From NCBI GenBank assembly GCA_020002185.1, contig CM034538.1:4060773-4124772 (forward strand): a stretch of DNA of 64,000 bases. Reading direction: 5' to 3'. The notes beneath the pieces are model-generated. The model was given only the letters and a program-made list of their open reading frames with translations, did no database searches and was not told the DNA's origin. A program made the position numbers and the translations under genes. The first letter of the stretch is position 1, and each line of letters starts with the position of its first letter. Shown in pieces: positions 1 through 13,272 of this stretch. The stretch is from Paraescarpia echinospica (taxonomy: Eukaryota > Annelida > Polychaeta > Sabellida > Siboglinidae).

Positions 1-110
1 CAGCCATAGACAGGCTGCCAGCCATAGACAGGCTGCCAGCCATAGACAGGCTGCCAGCCATAGACAGGCTGCCAGCCATAGACAGGCTGCCCACTACACA
101 GTGTACACAT
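1..110. repeat. 18-bp minisatellite, cut by window start
   Basis: The unit GCCATAGACAGGCTGCCA repeats head to tail from base 1, with about six nearly identical copies. The array continues beyond the left edge. It runs into the next array through the shared word GGCTGCC. Confidence 0.9.
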
Positions 111-402
111 GGGTTGCCCACTACACATGGGCTGCCCACTACACATGGGCTGCCCACTACACATGGGCTGCCCACTACACATGGGGTGCCCGCTACACAT
201 GGGCTGCCCACTACACATGGGCTGCTCTCTACACAGCGTACACACAGGATACCCACTACACACAGGCTGCCCACTACACATGGGCTGCCCACTACACAGT
301 GTACACATTGGCTGCCCACCAATACACATGGGTTTCCTGCAACACACGGGCTGCCCACTACACACAGGTGCCCAATACAGATGGGCTGCACACTGTACAT
401 AG
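108..402. repeat. 18-bp minisatellite (CACATGGGCTGCCCACTA)
   Basis: About 15 copies of an 18-bp unit with scattered substitutions and short insertions. The unit length is a multiple of three, so open frames run through it on +; they are repeat artefacts. Confidence 0.9.
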
Positions 403-711
403 GCTGTCGGGTCACTCACACTTACATTTTACAGTGTTAAAGCCTTGAATGGGATCAAAACTGGTTTTGCTCTGGATTAAAACTGCTGGAGCAGGAACAG
501 GGAAGTAACGAATGGCAGAAGATAACCAGAGAATGCCTTGTAATGAATTCAGCTTCTAGCGGCTGCCAAGACACACCTGGCAGGAATTACACCTCCCCAC
601 TGGCGGCTGTAGCAAGATAACCAGCTGGGCTCATTTCCCCTTCTTAGTCTCTGTCTTACTTCCTTGTCTCACAGCCCACACACCCAGTCCCACATACCAT
701 GGCCTGCCAGA
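403..711. other. unique spacer, no feature seen
   Basis: Mixed-composition DNA between two arrays. I see no exon-like frame with splice sites, no RNA gene and no transposon end. Confidence 0.6.
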
Positions 712-1942
712 GGCACAATCTATCAGTGGCCTGGTTACTCTGGTCTATCAATGGTCCAGTTACTCTGGTCTATCAGTGGCCCAGTTACTTTGGTCTATCA
801 ATGGCCCTATTACTCTGGTCTATCAGTGGCCCAGTTACTTTGGTCTATCAATGGCCCTATTACTCTGGTCTATCAGTGGCCCTGTTACTCTGGTCTATCG
901 ATGGTCCAGTTACTCTGGTCTATCAGTGGCCCAGTTACTTTGGTCTATCAATGGCCCTATTACTCTGGTCTATCAGTGGCTCTGTTACTCTGATCTATCG
1001 ATGGTCCAGTTACTCTGGTCTATCAGTGGCCCAGTTACTTTGGTCTATCAATGGCCCTATTACTCTTGTCTATCAGTGGCCTTGTTACTTTGGTCTATCA
1101 ATGGCCCTATTACTCTGGTCTATCTATCAGTGGCCATGTTACTCTGGTCTATAAATGGTCCAGTTACTCTGGTCTATCAGTGGCCCAGTTACTTTGGTCT
1201 ACCAATGGCCCTGTTACTGTGGTCTATCAATGGTCCAGTTACTCTAGTCTATCAGTGGCCCAGTTACTGTGGTCTGTCAATGGCCCTGTTACTCTGGTCT
1301 ATCAGTGGCCCAGTTACTCTGGTCTATCAATGGTCCAGTTACTCTGGTCTATCAGTGGCCCAGTTACTTTGGTCTATCAGTGGCCCTGTTACTCTGGTTT
1401 ATCGATGGCCCAGTTACTTTGGTCTATCAATGGCCCTGTTACTCTGGTCTATCAGTGGCCCAGTTACTTTGGTCTATCAATGGCTCTGTTACTCTGGTCT
1501 ATCAATGGCCCTGTTACTGTGGTCTATCAATGGCCCTGTTACTCTGGTCTATCAGTGGCCCAGTTACTTTGGTATATCAATGGCCCTGTTACTCTGGTCT
1601 ATCAGTGGCCCAGTTATTTTGATCTACCAATGGCCCTGTTACTCTGGTCTATCAGTGGCCCTGTTACCTTGGTCTACCAATGGCCCTGTTACTCTGGTCT
1701 ATCACTGGCCCTGTTACTTTGGTCTACCAATGGCCCTGTTACTCTGGTCTATCAGTGGCCCGGTTACTTTGGTCTATCAATGGCGCTGTTACTTTGGCCT
1801 ATCAATGACCCTGTTACTCTGGTCTATCAGTGGCCCAGTTACTTTGGTCTATCAGTGGCCCAGTTACTTTGGTCTATCAATGGCCCTATTACTCTGGTCT
1901 ATCAGTGGCCCTGTTACTCTGATCTATCAGTGGCCCAGTGAG
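712..1942. repeat. 25-bp minisatellite, about 50 copies
   Basis: The unit is TACTCTGGTCTATCARTGGC plus CC(A/T)(G/A)T. Variants alternate (CAGT, CTGT, CTAT endings), which suggests higher-order duplication of unit blocks. Long open frames on + exist only because the 25-bp unit lacks stop codons. Confidence 0.95.
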
Positions 1943-2129
1943 TTACATTGTGACTTGTTGACCAACTTCACCCCCCAGTGTCATTGCTGCCCTGGTTATT
2001 GTTCACTGTAGCTTGTACAATCTGTAAAACCTGTTGTAAATCTGCCTTACCTCTAATGAAGACACATTACTGGACACTGGTCTGCCTTACCGGATACTGG
2101 TCTGCCTTGTGATGGGGGGCTTGGGGCAG

Positions 2130-2320
2130 ACAGTGGGCTTGAGTATTGCCCTCCTGCCCACTGCCCCTATCCAAGCTGGTGTGCTCATCCCTACACCGGC
2201 TACTATGCTGGGGTAAACTCCCGGTTCCACTGCCTGTACCCCTCCTGTCTGCTCTGTGACAGTGACTACCTCACCAGGTTCACCCACGTGGGCAAAAAAC
2301 ATAATCTCTCAATTAGTTGA
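2130..2320 (+). CDS. candidate exon with one C2H2-like zinc finger (uncertain)
   Basis: A GC-richer island between minisatellites. One + frame carries a Cys/His/aromatic-rich stretch that includes FHCLYPSC followed by H-x4-H twelve residues later, matching the C-x4-C-x12-H-x4-H spacing of a C2H2 zinc finger. A possible acceptor AG precedes 2130 and a possible donor (CCAC|GTGGGC) lies at 2287/2288, which would leave the last histidine to another exon. Read without splicing, the frame stops at 2318-2320. No flanking exon was found. It could be an isolated exon, a pseudogene fragment or chance; a minus frame is also open here. Confidence 0.25.
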
Positions 2321-2516
2321 CATTAATATTGCCCTATTACCTTCCATATTGGCCTGGTCTGCATGTGGCCTGGGACAACACTTGATGTTTATCTATGTAA
2401 TCATTCCCCATTCTAGGCATGGCTGGATCATTACATGCAATTAACTCATGGCTTAAACAAACTAGAAATAACACAAACACACACTGAGTCTCTAATTCAC
2501 TTGGCCTTCCTAGAAC

Positions 2517-3032
2517 TCAATAAATGTAGTCATTCTACAATGTCTGGTGACGTTGTTATAAGTGTAGTAATTTTACAATGTCTGGTGACGTTGTTATAAA
2601 TGTAGTCATTCAACAACGTCTGGTGATGTTGTTATAAGTGTAGTAATTTTACAACATCTGGTGATGTTTTTATAAATGTAGTCATTCTACAATGTATGGT
2701 GATGGTGTTATAAAAGTAGTCATTCTACAATGTCTGGTGATGTTGTTATAAATGTAGTCATTCTACAATGTCTGGTGATGTTGGTATAAATGTAGTCATT
2801 CTACAATGTATGGTGATGGTGTTATAAAAGTAGTCATTCTACAATGTCTGGTGATGTTGTTATAAATGTAGTCATTCTACAATGTCTGGTGATGTTGGTA
2901 TAAATGTAGTCATTCTACAATGTCTGGTGATGTTGTTATAAATGTAGTCATTCTACAATGTCTGGTGATGTTGTTATAAATGTAGTCATTCTACAATGTC
3001 TGGTGATGTTGTTATAATGTAGTCATTCTACC
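2517..3032. repeat. 38-bp minisatellite, about 13 copies
   Basis: The unit contains GTAGTCATTCTACAATGTCT and GGTGATGTTGTTATAAAT. Some copies alternate GTCTGG and GTATGG, showing a two-unit higher-order period in the middle. Confidence 0.95.
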
Positions 3033-3149
3033 ACAAGATCACATAGCCTGATGTCATAGCCTGGTCACCAGATACACTCATGTCAGTCTGCTGGGCAGGT
3101 AACCTCAAGTCACTAACATTGTGTCTCTAGTTAGTACCAACTAAGACAA

Positions 3150-3580
3150 CCATGTAACATCTCCAGTCTCTACCAACCTATCCATACCACTGCAGCTCTC
3201 CATGTGTAACATCTCCTGTCTCTACCAACCTGTCCATGCCACTGCAGATCTCCATGTGTAACATCTCCAGTCTCTACCAACCTGTCTGTGCCACTGCAGC
3301 TCTCCATGTGTAACATCTCCAGTCTCTACCAACCTGTCCATGCCACTGCATATCTCCATGTGTAACATCTCCAGTATCTACCAACCGTCCGTGCCACTGC
3401 AGCTCTCCATGTGTAACATCTCCCATCTCTACCAACCTGTCCGTGCCACTGCAGCTCTCCATGTGTAACATCTCCCATCTCTACCAACCTGTCTGTGCCA
3501 CTGCAGCTCTCCATGTGTAACATCTCCAGTATCTACCAACCTGTCCATGCCACTGCAGCTCTCCATGTGTAATCCACGAT
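3150..3580. repeat. about 51-bp minisatellite, about 8 copies
   Basis: The unit contains CTCCATGTGTAACATCTCC and CTACCAACCTGTCCATGCCA followed by CTGCAG. Each copy holds a CTGCAG|CTCTCC word that resembles a 3' splice site, but I found no exon beside it. Confidence 0.9.
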
Positions 3581-3789
3581 ACTGTTAATGTACCAGTGTA
3601 CTCAGCTAACCCAAATGAATCCTACACAACCCTACCCTATATACAAGTTTATGACCCCTGCTGGAACCACTCCATGCCCAGATACAGGCTGCTGACTGCC
3701 GGATTATGTCATCTCAATACAAAATGTGTCTGAAGTATCACAAGTGAGCTCATTGACCTCAACATGACTGTTGCATTAACCACTGCACA
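3581..3789. other. spacer, no feature seen
   Basis: Short unique stretch between two arrays, with no frame or motif I can support. Confidence 0.5.
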
Positions 3790-5575
3790 GCCCAGAATAG
3801 AATGAGGGATGGCCTAGTGTGGAGTGTATAACCCATGGCCTAGTGTGGGGTGTATAACCCATGGCCTAGTGTGGGGTGTATAACCCATGGCCTAGTGTAG
3901 AGTGTAGAACCCATGGCCTAGTGTAGGGTTTAGAATTCATGGCCTAGTGTAGTGTTATAACCCACGGCCTAGAGTAGAACCCATGACCTAGTGCGGGGTG
4001 TAGAAACCATGGTCTAGTGTAGGATGAGGAACCCAAGGCCCTGTGTAGGGTGTATAACACATGGCCTAGTGTAGGGTGTAGAACACATGGCCTAGTGTAG
4101 GGTGTATAACACATGGCCTATTGTAGGGTGTAGAATTCATGACATAGTGACCCACGGCCTAGAGTAGAACCCATGACCTAGTGTGGGTTGACCATGGCCT
4201 AGTGTAGGATGAGGAACCCAAGGCCTAGTGTAGGGTGTATAACACATGGCCTAGTGTAGGATGAGGAACCCAAGGCCTAGTGTAGGGTGTATAACACATG
4301 GCCTAGTGTAGGGTGTAGAACACATGGCCTAGTGTAGGGTATAGAACACATGGCCTAGTGTTGGGTGTAGAACCCATGGCCTAGTGTAGGATGAGGAACC
4401 CAAGGCCTAGTGTAGGGTGTATAACACATGGCCTAGTGTAGGGTATATAACACATGGCCCAGTGTAGGTGTAGAACCCATGGCCCAGTGTAGGGTGTAGA
4501 ACACATGGCCTAGTGTAGGGTGTAGAACACATGGCCTAGTGTAGGGTGTATAACACATGGCCTAGTGTAGGGTGTAGAACACATGGCCTAGTGTAGGGTG
4601 TAGAACACATGGCCTAGTGTAGGGTGTATAACACATGGCCTAGTGTAGGGTGCAGAACACATGGCCTAGTGTAGGGTGTATAACACATGGCCTAGTGTAG
4701 GTTGTAGAACACATGGCCTAGTGTAGGGTGCATAACACATGGCCTAGTGTAGGGTGCATAACACATGGCCTAGTGTAGGTTGTAGAACACATGGCCTAGT
4801 GTAGGGTGCATAACACATGATCTAGTGTAGTGTGTATAACACATGGCCTAGTGCAGGGTGTAGAACACAGGGCCTAGTGTAGGATGCAGAACACATGGCC
4901 TAGTGTAGGGTGTATGACACATGGCCTAGTGTAGGTTGTAGAACACAGGGCCTAGTGTAGGGTGCATAACACATGGCCTAGTGTAGGTTGTAGAACACAT
5001 GGCCTAGTGCAGGGTGTAGAACACATGGCCTAGTGTAGGTTGCAGAACACAGGGCCTAGTGTAGGGTGCAGAACACATGGCCTAGTGTAGGGTGTATAAC
5101 ACATGGCCTAGCGTAGGTTGTAGAACACAGGGCCTAGTGTAGGGTGCAGAACACATGGCCTAGTGTAGGTTATAGAACACATGGCCTAGTGTAGGTTGTA
5201 GAACACATGGCCTAGTGCAGGGTGTAGAACACATGGCCTAGTGTAGGGTATAGAACACATGGCCTAGTGTAGGGTGCATAACTCACGGCCTAGTGTAGGT
5301 TGTAGAACACATGGCCTAGTGCAGGGTGCAGAAAACATGGCCTAGTGTAGGGTGTAGAACACATGGCCTAGTGCAGGGTGTAGAACACATAGCCTAGTGC
5401 AAGGTGTAGAACCCATGGCCTAGTGTAGGGTGTAGAACACACGGCCTAGAGTGGGGTGTAGAATACATGGCTCAGTGTAGGTGTAGAACCCATGGCCCAG
5501 TGTAGGGTGTAGAACACACGGCCTAGAGTGGGGTGTAGAACACATGGCCCAGTGTAGAACCCATGACCTAGTATT
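3790..5575. repeat. 26-bp minisatellite, about 65 copies
   Basis: The unit contains ACACATGGCCTAGTGTAGGG followed by TGTAGA. This is the largest array in the window at nearly 1.8 kb. Copies vary at TATAAC/TAGAAC, GGGT/GGTT and CATGG/CAGGG, so variant mapping should show internal block duplications. Confidence 0.95.
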
Positions 5576-7130
5576 GAGTGTAGATCCTGAATAAATTGCA
5601 TGTTCAAATGCACACAACCAATACAGATAGATGACACCCAATCCATTCACCAGAGGGCAGTACTGACAAAACTACATATTCAATATACACTCACCAGAGG
5701 GCAGCACTATTTACAATCCAGCCATAACATCATATGACCTGTCATCATAGACTGATTGCACGGCTCTCATAGCCCTGAGTAGTTACTGCTTTCATGAATG
5801 CACTACAGAAATAGCTGTGGGGCATTGGTTGATTGAGATTGACACCTTTACCCCCCCCTACCCCCCACTCTCTGTCATGCACACACGCACGCGCACACAC
5901 ACATACACGCCTTTTGGATCGAGGCACTGCGTAGCGCAGATCTCTTCAATTCTTCCTGTCTAAGTCAAAAATGAGAATACCTTCATGTGATGCCAGCATC
6001 AACCAAAGCATCAGGGTGAATCAGTGCACAATCTCATTATGTAACATCTTCATGTACAAATCATAGCAAAACAAGTTTTTAATATCATGTTTTGTTCTGT
6101 CACTAGTGCCTAGACATAAATGGTGTCTCTAGTCCATAATGTCACTACAAAAGAGAGAAAGTCAATAATCAAAATAAAACTGAGCGAGCCATACAACTCA
6201 CAGACTAAATACAAGAAGATTATGAACACTATAGGCTTGGCCACCTTCTAGTTTGTCTAACGGCATCAACATAGACTGTAGATTACGGTAGATCAAGAGT
6301 GTGTAGTACTGACTGTTTTAATCTCCTTCACTGTCACTTCCATCTCCAATGAGGCGGCACAGTCTCTGACACACATTGACACAACCTCTGACACATGGTG
6401 ACACAACTTCTGACACATGGCATCACAACCTCTGACACATGGCATCACAACCTCTGACACACAGTGACATAAACTCACAGTCACCTGCCCCATGTTGACA
6501 GTCACTGCCTGCCTTGTGAGACACCCTATGCATTGTTCGTGACATGTTAGACACCCATTCACAGATCAGTACAGCAGGCAGCACTCTTTGGCTTTTTGTA
6601 AGTTCTTTTAAATGATGTTCAAAGGCAGACATAGTTTAATTGGGTAGGATAAGATCCCCCAGTCAGCAGGGCTAAGGGTTTGATCACAGATAAGACAGGG
6701 TGGCATCACAGATAAGATAGGGTGGAATTAGTGGGTCAAGACTGTACAATAGTGCACTTTCAATGGCCTCAGGAATTTGCCTTTCAAGATCAACCCCTTG
6801 TCCAAAGGTACTGGAGCAAATTAAAGCTCAACAGAGTTTATTCAAACTCTCACATTTCTAAGTAACTACCTTTGCAGCAATAGAGTGTGTTTACATGCTG
6901 TAAGTCAGTCAGAATGCACCCATTGTTTAGTTGCTAAGCGGTACATGGTTAAGGTGTCAACATGTTAACTGGGCTTTAGGGGAAACCCCTGTCAACCAGT
7001 CAACAGTAACATGTTTATTCCCGCATCCAGTGTACAGCATTGACAAAGATTCTTCACACCTGTTTGTATATGGCACTGACAGTTCAGTTCTTATTACATT
7101 GTCTTCATTTGTGCTAATGAAGCATACATG
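5576..7130. other. AT-rich spacer with a small 21-22 bp repeat
   Basis: About six diverged copies of a CCTCTGACACATGGCATCA word lie at 6357-6475. Homopolymer C and CA runs lie at 5849-5910. No supported exon or RNA gene. Confidence 0.6.
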
Positions 7131-7134
7131 AAGC

Positions 7135-7410
7135 ATGCACACACACGTATGGCATCACATGAACTCATGTGTGCAGTGTGCACACAAACTCACATGCAAA
7201 CACACACACACACATGCATGCACACACACACAGACACACACACACACGATCGGATATGTGCACACAAACTCACATGCAAGCACACACACACATGACCTGA
7301 TGTGTGCACACAAACATACACTAACATGCATATACACACGCACATGATCTCATGTGTGCACACAAACATACACTAACATGCATGCACACACACACGCATG
7401 CACACACAAA
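7135..7410. repeat. CA-rich microsatellite with a ~60-bp higher-order unit
   Basis: Interrupted (CA)n tracts are separated by words such as CTCATGTGTGCACACAAAC, which recur about every 60 bp, so the locus is both micro- and minisatellite. Histidine/threonine-rich frames here are not genes. Confidence 0.85.
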
Positions 7411-7461
7411 ATTTTTTTAAATTAACAAACACAGAACTGTTAATTTAAAAAGGGATATTTA

Positions 7462-7600
7462 ACTTGTGAACACCAAGACAGTTCCTGTTGCCATGAACAC
7501 CAAGACAGTTCCTGTTGTCATGGACACCAAGACAGTTTGTGTTACCACAGACACCAAGGCAGTTCCTGTTGCCATTGACACCAAGATAGTTCTTATTGCG
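7462..7600. repeat. 27-bp minisatellite, about 5 copies
   Basis: The unit reads approximately GACACCAAGACAGTTCCTGT plus TGCCATG. The copies decay toward the right end. Confidence 0.85.
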
Positions 7601-7904
7601 ATGGAGACAGCTCCTATCACAAAGAAGGCAGCTGTGTGGTAAAATATTTGAATGGCATTTTCTCTCTGAGACTAGCTGATTAGCATGGCTGTGCTCAGAT
7701 CTCCCGGGAGCTGCCAAGATGGCTGACAGAGTGAGCACATGGCAGGACACTGGCGGACAGCACTGGAAGAGACCAATCAATAAACTATGTCTAAATTTGG
7801 GATAAAAGACAATGTTTCCCTATGTGGATTCTAACTGCTGCGCATCAACCAGGCCTGCAAACCAGTGATCCTCATTAAAGGTTGTGACAGCATAAAAAGA
7901 GATG

Positions 7905-8400
7905 TATTGACAGGTATGAATGAATGTGTCAATAAACAGTACTGGGACTGTGACAGTGTTAACGCTCATGTATGAATGTGTCAACATTGAGCACTGGGAC
8001 TGTGTCAGTGTTGATGCTCATGTATGAATGTGTCAACATTGAGCACAGGCATTGTGTGAGTCTTTACAGTCATGTATGAATGTGTCAACAATTAACCCTG
8101 GTTGTCAACAGTGACATTGTTACTTAGTGACATACTGTCAATGTTATATATGCTGACACATTCAAACATACATGCTGACATAGTACCAATGTTCGAAGTT
8201 GTCACATTCGTACTTGAATGTCAACACCAGCAATATTAAAGCTGACAGTGCCAATTGATGCTGACAGTGCCAAAAAATGCAAACAGTTTCAATGCTGGCA
8301 TATTCAATACTGTAGTGTCAATGTTAACAGTTTCAACACTGACCATTTCATGCTGACAGTGTCAACACTGACAGTGTCAGTGCTGACAATGTCAACATCT
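7905..8400. repeat. ~52-bp minisatellite grading into TGTCAACA-rich repeats
   Basis: Three to four copies of a unit holding CATGTATGAATGTGTCAACA lie at 7905-8105. They are followed by a degraded tract in which CTGACAGTGTCAACA words recur to 8400. Confidence 0.75.
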
Positions 8401-10254
8401 CCCTTCCAACCCCATGCACACAACTTGCCTGGCAATAAACATAGCTGTAGAGGTGTTGAGACCCACAAGAACCTGGTAGAGACTGTCTACAGATAGCCAG
8501 GCACTGGGGAAGGAGGAATGTGGCCCAGCTTTCAGGTAAACCAGGAGCCATTGAAGAGCGCAGTGCCAGCTCAATAGGCTGCATTCCTTTCATTCTAAAC
8601 AACAGACACATTCCATCATGGTTCTTCATGGACTCAGTACATGACTGGGTAATGCCTCCTGGCCAGCCACATGGGGTCCAGCTGGCTTCAAACATACAAC
8701 CTAATCCAAGTGTCTACAAAGGCAAACTGTGGACCACGTGCATTCATGCACACACAGAACTAAACTGATACTTTTATTTACACACGACTACACGTATTCA
8801 ATTCAATATATTTTATTCAAACAAACATCCAAATAGACAGTATAGGTAATCGCCTCAACATGATTTTTGTTGTGATATATAATGCATTATACATAATGTT
8901 GTTTGAAAGAAATACACAAGAAGTTAAAAACATGTAGTTAATGTATCCCCTAACTATGTTATAGTAAATCACACTAGAGAAATTATAAGATGAATGTGTG
9001 AATATTGCACACATCCCAATAGCCTACACATTTAAGGACAAATGGTCATACTGTAGTTCACATAGTTACGTATATATGTTTAGTACAAAATAATAAGATG
9101 TAAAAATATAATAAAAAAATGCATATGATTCTGATATTTCAGAATCAGTTTCAATAATTAACATTAATAATTACATATTGGACAGTAAGTGATATATCAT
9201 ACATGTAACTTATTAACAATACCACAAGTACACTATTTACAAATTAAGTTATTACTCAGTCATACAGAACTATCAATACCCAAAATTCCATACACATTTG
9301 AAACATCAGCAAAACAAAGAATTTTTTAACAATTCCTGATGAAGACTTCCAGTCCAATGGCAGCCTAATGTTGAGTCTCAAAAAATAGTACAATTTCCAC
9401 TGTTCATATGAGTAGTACCTGTAGCCAACAACCCAAGCTGCCCCCTCTCTATGCCTCTAATTGCACACCCATGTATGAACAAGGAAGGTGTTGCAAACAT
9501 TCCTGTTCAGTTCACACAAAGTCCGAAACAATCCGGTATGTTGTTGAATTACGTGAACACATTGCAGACTCCAACCAAGTTATGTAAGCCACTTGTGGGT
9601 AATACTTTGTATTTATAAGTGGTGCTCTCACACTAATCTCCCCATCACATTCCAGTGCAGTCCTTGTGATGGCACATTACAACTAACACTCACTCTATAA
9701 TTATCTCACCCACTTCACGTTCTCTAATAGCTTTGTAGGACATTTTTAACCCATTTATTTTATTATTCACAGCAGCTCGTGAGATATTGGCCTGAATCAA
9801 AGCCACACTAGGTCTAAGTATGACAGACTAAAGATCTCTAGGTACAAATGCCATTGCTTGGACAGTGAGGCATACAATACAGAAATATCTGAGGTAGGAC
9901 ATCACTGCTTGGATAGAGAGATATCTAAGATAGATATAAAGAGGTGTCTATTGAAGACAGTGATATGCACTTTTGCTAGAAATCATCATGCACATAAATC
10001 AAACAGTTTCCTGTAAAGCTAGAAGACTCTAGGCTGCATGTGTTGCACGTGTAGCTTGTCAGCGTGATGAAATGGTAGTTGCAGCCTTACTACATGGCAG
10101 CCAATGTCTATAAACATACCATTTTCAGAAAGTCCCTGTTGAATTCTTGCATTATGTTAATCATATTTATTTTAGCATCTTCCCATGTAACAAGGCCTGG
10201 CAGGAACAGTTGTGTATACATTATAAATGACTGACAAGGCCACTATCACTCACT
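8401..10254. other. AT-rich spacer; possible LINE 3' tail near 8.8 kb
   Basis: At 8797-8825 the minus strand reads TGTTTGAATAAAATATATTG and ends in GAATTGAATACG, which resembles the short repeat tail of a LINE. The AT-rich DNA beyond it has no readable reverse transcriptase frame. Nothing else supported. Confidence 0.4.
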
Positions 10255-11216
10255 GTGGCCATATGGATCTCCCTCTGACCGGACAGGGACATGACCAATG
10301 ACTGTAAAATGACCTGACCAATGACTGTAAAGTGACCTGACAGTGACATGACCAATGACTTTGGTATGACCTGACAGGGACATGACCAATGCATGGGGTG
10401 TCACCTGACAGTGACATGATCAATGGGTTGTCTAGGCTTGTGTACTTACACACGACACTTGGGTTATCTAGGCATGTGTACTTACACGACACTTGGGTTA
10501 TCTAGGCCTGTGTACTTACAAGACACTTGGGTTATCTTGGCCTATGTATTTACACACGACACTTGGGTTATTTTGGCCTGTGTACTTACATACGACACTT
10601 GGGTTATCTAGGCCTGTGTACTTACACGACACTTGGGTTATCTTGGCCTATGTACTTACACACGACACTTAGGTTGTCTAGGCATGTGTACTTACATACG
10701 ACACTTGGGTTGTCTAGGGCTGTGTACTTACATACGACACGGGTTGTCTAGGCCTGTGTACTTACATACGACACTTGGGTTATCTAGGCCTGTGTACTTA
10801 CAAGACACTTGGGTTATCTTGGCCTATGTATTTACACACGACACTTGGGTTATCTTGGCCTGTGTACTTACATACGACACTTGGGTTATCTAGGCCTGTG
10901 TACTTACACGACACTTGGGTTATCTAGGCCTATGTACTTACACACGACACTTAGGTTGTCTAGGCATGTGTACTTACATACGACACTTGGGTTGTCTAGG
11001 GCTGTGTACTTACATACGACACTTGGGTTGTCTAGGCCTGTGTACTTACATACGACACTTGGGTTATCTAGGCCTGTGTACTTACACGACACTTGGGTTA
11101 TCTTGGCCTATGTACTTACATGCGACACTTGGGTTATCTTGGCCTATGTACTTACATGCGACACTTGGGTTGTCTAGGCATGTGTACTTACATACGACAC
11201 TTGGGTTGTCTAGGCC
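10255..11216. repeat. 22-bp array followed by 33-36 bp minisatellite
   Basis: Positions 10270-10420 hold diverged copies of a GACCTGACAGTGACATGACC word. Positions 10425-11216 hold about 22 copies of a unit with GTGTACTTACATACGACACT and TGGGTTATCTAGGCC. A block of several units (10500-10740) recurs almost exactly at 10785-11040, a clear segmental duplication inside the array. Confidence 0.93.
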
Positions 11217-12080
11217 ACGTGTTGAAGTTTTGTTCCATCGCCAGTGACACAATAACGACAACTCTGAGAAACATTTAAGTCTATCCGTGTGTCAATAGGT
11301 TTGATACGGCTGCGATCCAAGGCCTACACATTGGACGTTAGACAGTTTGATGCCAAGCTGTCAGTAAACCACACAGCCCAGAGGTGACTGTCTCCCTGAC
11401 ATGCTAGCAAGCCCTGACAGAGACAGACACAGGGCGGTTTACAACACCCACACACACAACTCGGAATTGTGAATCTTGATGAAGACATCCTGTGTCTGAG
11501 TGAGTCAGTGTCATTACTGTCGGCCGAGTCCTGGTGCTGACAGACCAGCTATTGTGTGGCTGACACAAGGCACAGTGATGGAAGGAACATGGCCGCCTCA
11601 AAAAGCACAACAAAATACATTAGGAGCTGCCAGCATGTGAGGTGGGAGGATGCTCTATTGGTTTAGCCCAGTCACAGACCCATCGATGCACTGGCACTGT
11701 GGACGGCTCAAATATTAATTACATATTAATGTCAGCTGATCAGCGGGCTGGCATTGCTGATGCTATGTCTGTACTGCTGGATTAACGGGATCGTAGTAGT
11801 TTTAAATCAAGTGGAATAATACAGTTTTCTTATGGCTTGAGTCAATATTTGAAAGAGAGAAATAAATTAAGATAAAAAACTCTTAACAAGAAATCAACTG
11901 AGAGTTCTTTACCACTTGTGAAAGTTAATGGTGTAATTAATTTGTGAATGTGCAATGAGAAAAACAAAAAAATTAATTTAACAAAACAACAGATACATAT
12001 TGTTCCTACCTATATTCTGACATGATATGGTCATTATAATAATAATGTCATCCTGACTAATCGATTCAGTAGCACATATT
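11217..12080. other. spacer, no feature seen
   Basis: Mixed then AT-rich DNA. Short frames occur on both strands, but none has recognisable protein character or paired splice sites. Confidence 0.5.
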
Positions 12081-12084
12081 CACT

Positions 12085-13272
12085 GCAGTACCAGTACCAT
12101 GCATTCATTGTAGGCCCTAAATTTGTACCATGCATTCACTGCGGGCCCGGCACTGGTACCATACATTCACTGTGGCACTGGTACAATACATTCACTGTGG
12201 CACTGGTACAATACATTCACTGTGGTACTGGTACCATACATTCACTGTGGCACTACTGTGGCACTGGTATACATACACTTCACTGTGGCACTGGTACCAT
12301 ACATTCACTGTGGCATTGGTACAGTACATTCACCGTGGCACTGGTACCATACATTCACTGTGGCACTGGTACCATACATTCACTGTGGCACTGGTACCAT
12401 ACATTCACTGTGGCACTGGTACCATACTTTCACTGTGGCACTGGTACCATACATTCACTGTGGCACTGGTATCATACATTCACTGTGGTACTGGTATCAT
12501 ACATTCACTGTGGCACTGGTACCATACATTCACCGTGGCACTGGTACAGTACATTCACCGTGGCACTGGTACCATACATTCACTGTGGCACTGGTACCAT
12601 ACATTCACTGTGGCACTGGTACCATACATTCACTGTGGCACTGGTACCATACATTCACTGTGGCACTGGTACAATACATTCACTGTGGTACTGGTATCAT
12701 ACATTCACTGTGGCACTGGTACCATACATTCACTGTGGCACTGGTACCATACATTCACTGTGGCACTGGTACCATACATTCATTGTGGCACCGGTACCAT
12801 AAATTCACTGTGGCACTGGTACCATACATTCACTGCGGGTTTGACACTGGTACAATACTTTCACTGTGGCACTGGTATCATACATTCACTGTGGCACTGG
12901 TACAGTACATTCACTGTGGCACTGGTATCATACATTCACTGTGGCACTAGTACAATACATTCGCTGTGGCACTGGTACCATACTTTCACTGTGGCACTGG
13001 TACAATACATTCACTGTGGCACTGGTACCATACATTCACTGCGGGTTTGACACTGGTACCATACATTCACTGCGGGTTTGACACCGGTACCATACATTCA
13101 CTGCGGGTTTGACACCGGTACCATACATTCACTACGGGTTTGACACTGGTACCATACATTCACTGCGGGTTTGACACTGGTATCATACATTCACTGTGGC
13201 ACTGGTATCATACATTCACTGTGGCACTGGTATCATACATTCACTACGGGTTTGACACTGGTACTGTACAGT
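12085..13272. repeat. 25-bp minisatellite with a 31-bp variant block
   Basis: The main unit is ATTCACTGTGGCACTGGTAC plus CATAC. From 12830, and mainly 13030-13265, a longer variant appears in which GTGGCACTGG becomes GCGGGTTTGACACTGG. About 45 copies. Frames open on + are repeat artefacts. Confidence 0.95.

Noticed and set aside
1..400. CRISPR-like direct repeats
   Set aside because: Units are contiguous with no unique spacers, there are no cas genes, and the DNA is animal nuclear.
776..2011. 411-codon open frame on +
   Set aside because: It is a 25-bp minisatellite read three times around; the peptide is periodic and all three frames are open.
12123..13081. Several 200-300 codon frames on +
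   Set aside because: They lie fully inside the 25-bp CACTGGTAC array and repeat the same 25-residue cycle.
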